From the NCBI GenBank assembly GCA_016932575.1, contig JAFGCO010000021.1, forward strand, positions 1 to 40,626: DNA of 40,626 nucleotides, given 5' to 3'. This DNA is from a bacterium. GTDB lineage: Bacteria; Zhuqueibacterota; QNDG01; JAFGCO01. The notes under the pieces were generated by a model, which did no database searches, was not told the origin of the DNA, and saw only the letters and a program-made list of their open reading frames with translations. Positions 34,193 to 40,626 of this stretch are shown here, one piece after another (the stretch's first letter is position 1; the number at the start of each line of letters is the position of its first letter). The translations under genes and the position numbers were made by a program.

Positions 34193-36424
34193 ATGCACAA
34201 CAGACATCATATAAAATGGATCATCGGACTATGGCTGTTTCTGATTCATACAGTTCAGGGGGATCATTGCCATATTGAAGGCAAAGTTTTTGGAATTGAA
34301 TACCATCATAATCAACAAGATACCATTCCACTCTACGGAGCAGAGCTCTACTGGAGGAATACTTCGCTGGGGACAACAACCGATGATCAGGGATATTATC
34401 ATCTGAGCAAACCGGAAGCGGGCAAACCACATGATCTGGTTGTCAGATACGTTGCTTATGAAAATGATACATTATTCATTCCTGCCGATCAGATTGAAAC
34501 AGAGATTATATTAACACATATTCATAAAACAGAAAATGTGACCATTGAAACAGAAGCTGCGCATCATCTGGACCATCTGGATGTAGCCGTGAATACAAGA
34601 ACACTGTCATCCAGTGGTCTGCGGACACTGGCTTGTTGTAATCTATCCGAAAGTTTTGAAAACACAGCTGCCGTGGATGTGGAATATACAGATGTGGTCA
34701 GTGGAGCAAAACGCATTAAGATGCTTGGATTGGCCGGCTACTATACACAAATTTTGATTGAAAAAAATCCGCTCATGAGTGGATTGATCAGCCCCTATGC
34801 GCTGGAGTATATACCCGGATCCTGGCTGCAGTCCATTGACATCTCAAAAGGAACCTCCTCTGTAACAACCGGATACGAATCCATCACCGGTCAAATCAAT
34901 GTCGAGATTAAAAAACCGCAAAATGGCAAGCCATTTTTTATAAATGGATATCAAAATTCTATGGGAAGAACCGAAGGAAGTGTAATCGGTTCAAAGAAAA
35001 TTTCAGACAGATTGCACACATCTCTTCTTTTTTATGGAACCCAAAATCGAAAACAACGGGATGTCAACATGGATACGTTTCTGGATGTGCCGATATTGTT
35101 TCATCTGAATATCATGAATCGATGGTCCTATCAGACAGGGCACAGTCACGTACAATGGGGAGTCAATGCCATTCGCGATCACCGGGACGGGGGACAGAAA
35201 CAGTTTGATTTTAAAACACACAGATTGAGCAGTCGATTCTATGGATTTCATAACCGGACGGACCGGATTCAACTATTTCTAAAAGCCGGTTTCGCTCTCG
35301 ACCATGAACAGACCAGCAGTATCGGTCTTACGGTTTCAGGATTTTCCCATGTACAAAATGCATTCTGGGGATTAAAGGAATATGAAGGAAAACAGAGAAA
35401 TATCTTTTCAAGCCTGACTTATCAGAAATCCTTCGATCATCATACAATCAGGTCAGGATTAAGCATGCTTCATGATGATAAGACAGAAATCTATCAACAA
35501 GCTGAAATGGTAAACAATGAATCGGCTCCCGGTGCTTTTTTTGAGTACTCACTGATCTATGATTTACATTTTACTGCCATGGCAGGAATTCGGTATGACC
35601 GACACAATATTTACGGGATTCACTGGACCCCCCGGTTTCATATTAAATATCACCTGTCTCCAATGATGATACTGCGTGCCTCCGCCGGTCAGGGATTTCG
35701 GCATTCGAATGTCCTCGCTGATAATTTCTCCATACTTGCCAGCTCAAAGGAAATCGTTTTTCTTGAAACACTGAGCGCAGAGCAAGCCTGGAATTATGGT
35801 CTGCAATACTATTATGATTTCGCTCTATTTAACAGCAAACCTGTCTCGATCATCCTGGATTATTACCATACAGATTTTCAAAATCAGATCATTGTGGATC
35901 AGGAACAGGAAATAAATAAAATTTATATTTATAATCTGGATGGAAAATCCCGGTCCAACAGCTTTCAGGCTGAAATCAGTGCGTTTATATTGAAGGGATT
36001 GGATATCACAGCTGCCTGGCGCTGGAATGATGTTAAAACGACTTATCATAAACAGTTGAGGGATCTGCCACTGACAAACAGATATAAGGGATTGCTGGTT
36101 TTCTCCTATACGCTGCCCGATCAAAAATGGCAGATGGATTTTACAGCGCAGTTCAACGGAAAAACACGTCTTCCGGACAATAAAATTGATACAGATGAAT
36201 ATCAGATCGGCTCTTATTCTCCCGCATACTCGCTCTTTTTCGGACAGGTCACAAGGAAATTCGGGACCTGGGAATTTTATGCGGGTATTGAAAATATTTT
36301 AAATTACAAACAAAAAAATCCCATAGTTGCATGGCAGGATCCATTTGGTCCTTATTTCGATTCATCCAGGATCTGGGGACCGACTGTTGGTAGAAGAATA
36401 TATCTGGGACTCCGGTTGAACTGA
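34193..36424 (+). CDS. Heavy-metal-type TonB-dependent outer-membrane receptor
   Basis: A 743-residue outer-membrane transporter. Seen: signal peptide (about 1-23); His-rich start GDHCHIEG; carboxypeptidase-regulatory-like domain (about 25-120, IPLYGAELYWRNTSLGTTTDDQGYYHL); plug domain with TLACCNLSESFENTAAVDVEYTDVVSGAKRIKMLGLAGYY, ISPYALEYIPGSWLQSIDISKGTSSVTTGYESITGQINVEIK; and a long barrel ending in YLGLRLN. The CCNLSESF...YTD and KGTSSV...GYESITGQINVE stretches mark the Bacteroidota subgroup linked to copper and other heavy metals. The ATG at 34193 has GGAGG seven bases upstream. A sigma-54-like promoter sits just before it. It follows the small His/Cys-rich protein gene. Confidence 0.93.
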   Translation: MHNRHHIKWIIGLWLFLIHTVQGDHCHIEGKVFGIEYHHNQQDTIPLYGAELYWRNTSLGTTTDDQGYYHLSKPEAGKPHDLVVRYVAYENDTLFIPADQIETEIILTHIHKTENVTIETEAAHHLDHLDVAVNTRTLSSSGLRTLACCNLSESFENTAAVDVEYTDVVSGAKRIKMLGLAGYYTQILIEKNPLMSGLISPYALEYIPGSWLQSIDISKGTSSVTTGYESITGQINVEIKKPQNGKPFFINGYQNSMGRTEGSVIGSKKISDRLHTSLLFYGTQNRKQRDVNMDTFLDVPILFHLNIMNRWSYQTGHSHVQWGVNAIRDHRDGGQKQFDFKTHRLSSRFYGFHNRTDRIQLFLKAGFALDHEQTSSIGLTVSGFSHVQNAFWGLKEYEGKQRNIFSSLTYQKSFDHHTIRSGLSMLHDDKTEIYQQAEMVNNESAPGAFFEYSLIYDLHFTAMAGIRYDRHNIYGIHWTPRFHIKYHLSPMMILRASAGQGFRHSNVLADNFSILASSKEIVFLETLSAEQAWNYGLQYYYDFALFNSKPVSIILDYYHTDFQNQIIVDQEQEINKIYIYNLDGKSRSNSFQAEISAFILKGLDITAAWRWNDVKTTYHKQLRDLPLTNRYKGLLVFSYTLPDQKWQMDFTAQFNGKTRLPDNKIDTDEYQIGSYSPAYSLFFGQVTRKFGTWEFYAGIENILNYKQKNPIVAWQDPFGPYFDSSRIWGPTVGRRIYLGLRLN

Positions 36425-36496
36425 AATATAAAATGTAATCATTCAATAATGATCATGGTAATTATGGAAGATATTGTAAAGTAAATTCGATCCACT

Positions 36497-37204
36497 TCAC
36501 GGTCTCTCAATCAATTCCGCGATCTTTGCTTTTACATGGTCCCTCAGTTCCAAAGCGGACAGTCTTTGCATAATCGATCGCGGAATTGATTTCCCGAATC
36601 TTACTTTGATCCGTGTGGGACGAATAACCCACGATTTCTTGGCCTTAAGATAAAACAGACCGGAAAGACCCACAGGAAGAATCTCTACATCTGCATCTTT
36701 GGCGATATGAAACGGCAGCTTCTTGAAGGGTCTCATTTTCCCGTCCAAAGTTCGGTGCCCCTCCGGAAGTATCACCATAGACATGCCGGATTTCAGCCTT
36801 TCTTTTAACAGATTCAGGCTTCGAATTGAAGCATGCACACTTTCACGTGAAATGGGGATATTGCCAAAGCGGCGAACCGCCCATCCATAGACCGGCCACT
36901 TGAACTGCCGGTCCGCTTCCACTGCCCGGACGAACACGGGAATAGTCCCTTCAAGAACCGGCACATCAAACAAACTGACATGATTGGCCATAAAAAGCAA
37001 GGTCTTTTGTTTATCCACATTCTCCTGACCCTCCACTTCAACCCGGACACACATCAATCGCAGACTCAACCGGCATCCGAATTTCACAAATTTGTCCACT
37101 GTTTCCGGAGAAAGCAAATAACTGAGAATAAACCCGATTATCAATACAAGTCCGATAGAAAGAAGGCCGACAATCCAGATATAGAGGGAAATCAAATATT
37201 TCAT
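36497..37204 (-). CDS. plsC: 1-acyl-sn-glycerol-3-phosphate acyltransferase
   Basis: Transfers an acyl chain to lysophosphatidic acid, giving phosphatidic acid. The 235 residues have an N-terminal membrane segment (about 5-33), the catalytic HX4D box in ANHVSLFDVPVL, FVRAVEADRQFKWPVYGWAVRRFGNIPISR, and the acceptor-binding PEGHRTLDGKMRPFKKLPF. Its ATG overlaps the stop of the lipid-kinase gene (ATGA), so the two are coupled: kinase and acyltransferase both make or use phosphatidic acid. The position fits membrane phospholipid synthesis or recycling. Confidence 0.94.
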   Translation of the reverse strand: MKYLISLYIWIVGLLSIGLVLIIGFILSYLLSPETVDKFVKFGCRLSLRLMCVRVEVEGQENVDKQKTLLFMANHVSLFDVPVLEGTIPVFVRAVEADRQFKWPVYGWAVRRFGNIPISRESVHASIRSLNLLKERLKSGMSMVILPEGHRTLDGKMRPFKKLPFHIAKDADVEILPVGLSGLFYLKAKKSWVIRPTRIKVRFGKSIPRSIMQRLSALELRDHVKAKIAELIERP

Positions 37205-38091
37205 GGCCAGAACACCTTAATGGCCCGATGCAGGCATTCCACAGTGACAGGGGTTTCTCCTAAAAGTTCTCCATCAGGAGTGAGAATTTTTGGTGTTTCA
37301 GTTTCTACAAGAATATGCTTTGCCCTGATCTGCTCCACCTGGGAGAGATGAATATGTTCGCCTGTGAATACTTTTGGAAATGCAGAAAGCAACTGCCTGC
37401 GGGTCATTTTTCCCAATAATGTCACATCGAAAAATCCGTCATCAATTCGTGCATCGGGGGCCATAAAAAAATTCGATGTGTACCGGCTGTTGGAAATTTC
37501 TACAAAAATATTCTCTCTTTCAATGACTTTGCCATCCAAAGTGATTTTCATCTGAGTCGCATTTAAAAAGAGGGTCTGATGCAAAACCCCGATTGTGTAG
37601 GAGAGATTACCCAGCCATTTCAGGCTGCTGGCAATTTTCCCCACATCTGCGACAAATCCCAGACCCAGAATATTTAAAAAATAGAGCCGTATGCCTTCGC
37701 TATCAAACTGTCCGACATCAACTGAATGTGTTTTTCCTTGTACAATAATATCAACAGCATCCGGCCATAATGGAACTGTTTCTGCCATATCCCGCGCGAA
37801 AGCATTGCCTGTTCCAATCGGTAAAATTCCCAGAGGGATACGTGGTTTGCCCGCGTTTTTAAAGTATCCGGTGATCACCTCAAACAGCGTGCCATCCCCT
37901 CCTGCAGCTACAATGCCGTCATAGGGTGACAGATCTTTCTTTGCCACCAGATTGATGGCATGACCCTGATATTCAGTCTCTTCGATGTCGTATTGAACTC
38001 TTTTTTCAACAAACCGTTTTGCAATGTCATCTTTAATTCTTCCCGCACGCCTGTTGGCTGCATGGCAATTGTAAATGATCAGGAGTTTCAT
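37201..38091 (-). CDS. Diacylglycerol kinase-family lipid kinase (YegS/DgkB type)
   Basis: Phosphorylates diacylglycerol or a related lipid with ATP. The 296 residues show the family core: NCHAANRRAG near the start (nucleotide loop), IVAAGGDGTLFEVITGY with the GGDGT motif, LPIGTGNAFARDM, and the C-terminal beta domain with NSRYTSNFFMAPDARIDDGFFDVTLLGKMTRRQLL and the TPDGELLGETPVTVECLHRAIKVF end. The gene overlaps plsC by four bases, supporting shared lipid metabolism. Substrate specificity within the family cannot be read from sequence. Confidence 0.93.
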   Translation of the reverse strand: MKLLIIYNCHAANRRAGRIKDDIAKRFVEKRVQYDIEETEYQGHAINLVAKKDLSPYDGIVAAGGDGTLFEVITGYFKNAGKPRIPLGILPIGTGNAFARDMAETVPLWPDAVDIIVQGKTHSVDVGQFDSEGIRLYFLNILGLGFVADVGKIASSLKWLGNLSYTIGVLHQTLFLNATQMKITLDGKVIERENIFVEISNSRYTSNFFMAPDARIDDGFFDVTLLGKMTRRQLLSAFPKVFTGEHIHLSQVEQIRAKHILVETETPKILTPDGELLGETPVTVECLHRAIKVFWP

Positions 38092-38168
38092 ACGCCCTCT
38101 GATTTTTTTTAAATTAATGTACGGAATTTGTCATTGGGTTACAAGGAAGAAAATCAGCACCTCCGGGA

Positions 38169-38197
38169 GAGCCTGTCCTGAGCAAAGCGAAGGATCT
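38169..38197. repeat. Dispersed intergenic repeat of the CTGAGC...GCGAAGGATC class
   Basis: The string GAGCCTGTCCTGAGCAAAGC followed by GAAGGATCT matches a phrase commonly scattered in environmental bacterial genomes (as recalled, not searched). It lies in the non-coding gap between the ABC permease gene and the lipid kinase gene. Confidence 0.5.
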
Positions 38198-38328
38198 GAA
38201 CCTTCCGGGTGTGTCATTTTTTTCTCAATCAAACAGAATTTCCTTCTTTAATCAGAGCATCCCCTCAAGCAGGCTTTATTGAAAAATTTGTACTATTCAC
38301 TGATTTTTAAAAATGCAAACGATTACAT

Positions 38329-39102
38329 TCACTGTCCGACATCACTTGTTTCGAAAAGCACTGAACCTAGTGTCACGAGTCCTGCACAAATGAGTGCAAG
38401 CACACCAAAATCCAGAGCAGGTGAATGTACAGAAGTTCCCAGAAGCCCGGCCCTGAGGCCATCTACGCCGTATGTCAGGGGATCCAGGTAAACCAGGGGT
38501 TTGAGCACAGCCGGAAGTCCCTGAACCGGATACAGGGCACCGGATAGGAAAAAAACGGGAAATACAACAAAATTCATCACAAGCTGAAATCCGTGCATAT
38601 CTCTCATTCTCGAAGCAAAGGCAAGACCCAACCCGATGAAGGTGAAGGCAATGAGAAACATAAAACCGATGGCCATCAGCAATCCTGGAATGCTGTAAAT
38701 TCTAAATCCAAAAAGCATGCTCAAAAAGAGTATCATAAAACTCTGTGTCAGTGAAATTGTGGATCCCCCTGCCATGCGTCCCAGAACAATGGACAGCCGG
38801 GACACGGGCGTCACCATGATTTCCTTGAGAAATCCGAATTCCTTGTCCCAGAGCACCTGCAGCCCGCCGAACATGCTGCTGAACAGAAGCGACATGCCGA
38901 CCGCTCCGGGAATCAGAAAGGTAATATAATCGATTCCCTCGGGCATGTCCGGCATTGTAGCACGACGGAATCCGGAACCCAGGAACACAAGAAAAAAGAG
39001 CGGCATAATCAATGCACCGATCATCCGGCTTTTGGCCCTCCAGGTCCGCTTTATTTCCCTGAGCCACAACATGTAAATTGCCTGAGCACTGATGGAGACC
39101 AT
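38329..39102 (-). CDS. ABC-2 type exporter permease (DrrB/NodJ-like)
   Basis: Membrane half of an ABC exporter. The 257 residues hold about six hydrophobic segments (MIGALIMPLFFLVFLGSGF, GAVGMSLLFSSMFGGLQVL, LTQSFMILFLSMLFGF, GLLMAIGFMFLIAFTFIGLGL, VMNFVVFPVFFLSGALYPV, FGVLALICAGLVTLGSVLF). Between them are the coupling segment WDKEFGFLKEIMVTPVSR and the family signature ALYPVQGLPAVLKPLVYLDPLTYGVDGLRAGLLG. AAAGGA lies nine bases before the ATG. It follows its ATPase gene by about 57 bases. The substrate is unknown; relatives export drugs, polyketides or lipo-oligosaccharides. Confidence 0.93.
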   Translation of the reverse strand: MVSISAQAIYMLWLREIKRTWRAKSRMIGALIMPLFFLVFLGSGFRRATMPDMPEGIDYITFLIPGAVGMSLLFSSMFGGLQVLWDKEFGFLKEIMVTPVSRLSIVLGRMAGGSTISLTQSFMILFLSMLFGFRIYSIPGLLMAIGFMFLIAFTFIGLGLAFASRMRDMHGFQLVMNFVVFPVFFLSGALYPVQGLPAVLKPLVYLDPLTYGVDGLRAGLLGTSVHSPALDFGVLALICAGLVTLGSVLFETSDVGQ

Positions 39103-39159
39103 ATCATTTTTTCCTTTATCTATATGAAATCAGTCAGAATATTTTCTGACATATATGTG

Positions 39160-40143
39160 CTATCTTCTTCGGGATCTGAATCCCGGCCTTCTGGCCTTTT
39201 CAGTATTTCCCGCCTCCCGGTCACGCAGTGTAGCGCCGGTGAACCTCAGAAACACATCCTCGAGGCTCGGTTTATGAAGCTCCACACTTGAAACCCGAAC
39301 ACCATGGTCCACGGCATAGGCAATGAGCATAGGTATTTTTCTTTCACCATTCTCGACCATCAGACTGATCCGGTTTCCATGTTCAACAAGATCACGCACA
39401 TAGCTAATTGTCTGAAAGACCTTACAGTCGCCGGATTCCATTTCCAGGGTGATTACATCTGCGCCGATCAGGTCCTTGAGATTTTTCGGCGTGTCGAGGG
39501 CCACGATTTTCCCCATATCCATAATGCCGACGCGGCCGCAGAGACTGTCCGCTTCCTCCATGTAATGCGTGGTCAGAATCATGGTGGTTTTGTGTTCATG
39601 GTTCATCATGCGTAAATATTCCCAGATCCTGCGCCGGGTCTGTGTATCAAGACCCAGCGTGGGTTCATCTAAAAACAGAACTCTTGGGAAATGCATGAGA
39701 CCCCGTGCGATCTCGAGACGGCGCTGCATGCCCCCGGAATAGGTTTCTACCAGATCATCCGCCCGGTCGGACAGCTCGACCAGATCGAGCACCTCAGCAA
39801 TGCGTGATTTTCTTAAATCCTTTTTCATGCCGTACATACGCCCGTGAAAATCCAGATTCTCACGCCCTGTAAGTTGTCTGTCCAGAGCAGGTTCCTGGAA
39901 CACCATGCCAATACTGGCCCGTACATCATTTCGGGATTTGATAATGTCATAATCCGCGACCGAGGCAGATCCCGAGTCGGGTTTGAGCAGGGTGGTAAGC
40001 ATCCGCATGGTCGTGGTCTTGCCGGCGCCGTTGGGTCCCAGCAGACCGAACAGTTCCCCTTCGTGCACCTGGAATGACAATTGATCGACAGCAGTCACCT
40101 GCTTGAATTTTTTTGTCAGATTTTGAACTTCGAGAACAGGCAT
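39160..40143 (-). CDS. ABC exporter ATP-binding protein (DrrA-like)
   Basis: ATPase of the two-gene exporter. The 327 residues have Walker A GPNGAGKTTT, the Q loop MVFQEPALD, signature TYSGGMQRRLEIARGL, Walker B RVLFLDEPTLGLD and the H loop ILTTHYMEEADSL. A C-terminal extension (about 225-327, including SSVELHKPSLEDVFLRFTGATLRD) is typical of DrrA-family ATPases and helps assembly with the permease. GGAG lies five bases before the ATG. The C-terminus is Arg-rich (RRPGFRSRRR). Confidence 0.95.
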   Translation of the reverse strand: MPVLEVQNLTKKFKQVTAVDQLSFQVHEGELFGLLGPNGAGKTTTMRMLTTLLKPDSGSASVADYDIIKSRNDVRASIGMVFQEPALDRQLTGRENLDFHGRMYGMKKDLRKSRIAEVLDLVELSDRADDLVETYSGGMQRRLEIARGLMHFPRVLFLDEPTLGLDTQTRRRIWEYLRMMNHEHKTTMILTTHYMEEADSLCGRVGIMDMGKIVALDTPKNLKDLIGADVITLEMESGDCKVFQTISYVRDLVEHGNRISLMVENGERKIPMLIAYAVDHGVRVSSVELHKPSLEDVFLRFTGATLRDREAGNTEKARRPGFRSRRR

Positions 40144-40626
40144 GATTACTCCGGGATTCGTTTCACAATGAATAATGAATCAAATATATCAGGTTTACCC
40201 GAAAATTGCAACCCGTAAAATACAGATATCTTCAAAGAAAACGCACTGATCCGGTGAAAAATTTAATTCCATGTCAACTATATTAAATTTGAGTGTGAAG
40301 CAACATGGGATGGATTAAATGGCGAAACATCTGTTTGAGCCGGTTCTGAAGCAAGAACATTGGCTAGCATAGGTAACGATACTGAACCGATTTTAATCCA
40401 GTTACCTAAATTTCTTAATCCTACTTTTTTTTATCCTGTTGAGACTCTGTTTTATCTATAATATTATTGAATACTATCATTGCACTACCCTTTATCAATC
40501 AAATGTCAATTTATTTATCCAATCATCCTTTATAACCTTGGGGCTGTATCAAAAGTTAAAAAAACAGGATAAACCACGGAGTTCACAGAGGAGGCACAGA
40601 GAACACAAAGGATTAATAATATTCAA
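40144..40626. other. Gene-free right end
   Basis: AT-rich sequence upstream of the ABC ATPase gene with no supported gene. The last 87 bases are the right copy of the terminal repeat. The 395 bases before it carry nothing recognisable, and no clear promoter for the ABC genes was found. Confidence 0.6.
40540..40625. repeat. Right copy of 86-bp terminal inverted repeat
   Basis: Exact reverse complement of bases 1-86. The inner flank (CCTT before GGGGCTG) differs from the left inner flank, so the identity ends sharply at 86 bases on both sides. Confidence 0.9.

Noticed and set aside
1-40626. A 40-kb composite transposon bounded by the 86-bp inverted repeats
   Set aside because: No transposase, integrase or resolvase gene is present, the content is mostly housekeeping, and the repeats look like a dispersed phrase-type intergenic repeat.

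Overview
The window reads as one contig of about 40 kb from an uncultured bacterium, most likely of the Fibrobacterota-Chlorobiota-Bacteroidota (FCB) superphylum or a neighbouring phylum such as Calditrichota, KSB1 or Marinimicrobia. The evidence is the secretome. Four proteins end in a type IX secretion (T9SS) type A-like sorting domain with the PNPFNP signature. There is also a Bacteroidota-style heavy-metal TonB receptor with a small His/Cys-rich partner, and a lipoprotein M3 peptidase. No rRNA, tRNA, CRISPR array, transposase or phage gene was seen. Both ends carry the same 86-base sequence in inverted orientation, so the contig probably stops at a multicopy intergenic repeat.

Layout. 0.3-4.2 kb: a two-component system, with a membrane histidine kinase (PDZ-like + multi-TM + GAF) and a sigma-54 response regulator. 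4.5-7.7 kb: a HEAT-like protein, a small flavin-type split-barrel protein, hisC and a probable outer-membrane barrel. 7.7-12.2 kb: a very large secreted multidomain enzyme (deacetylase-like + alpha/beta hydrolase + T9SS tail) set between two spacers full of short-period repeats. 12.2-15.6 kb: an M3 metallopeptidase lipoprotein and a T9SS cargo protein. 15.7-20.1 kb: a phosphodiesterase-TPR protein translationally coupled to a 64-residue membrane micro-protein, behind a mosaic secreted protein that carries a sorting-like domain inside the chain. 20.6-23.8 kb: an exported MsrB-MsrA fusion and a beta-helix T9SS protein. 23.9-25.4 kb: a decayed ABC binding-protein remnant directly behind hisF. 25.5-30.9 kb: a 14-repeat propeller T9SS protein, an avtA-yggS pair, a GYD protein and a Cys-rich orphan. 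31.1-36.4 kb: typA, an exported peroxiredoxin and the metal-type TonB cassette. 36.5-40.1 kb: a plsC/lipid kinase pair with overlapping ends and a DrrA/DrrB-like ABC exporter.

How it works together. Most of the window is housekeeping (amino-acid metabolism, lipid synthesis, translation stress, redox repair) mixed with envelope and secretion cargo. The T9SS machinery itself is not here. The parts most likely to be undescribed are the micro-protein/phosphodiesterase-TPR pair, the deacetylase-hydrolase-T9SS fusion, the mosaic protein with an internal sorting-like module, and the metal TonB cassette with a sigma-54-like promoter in front of the receptor.
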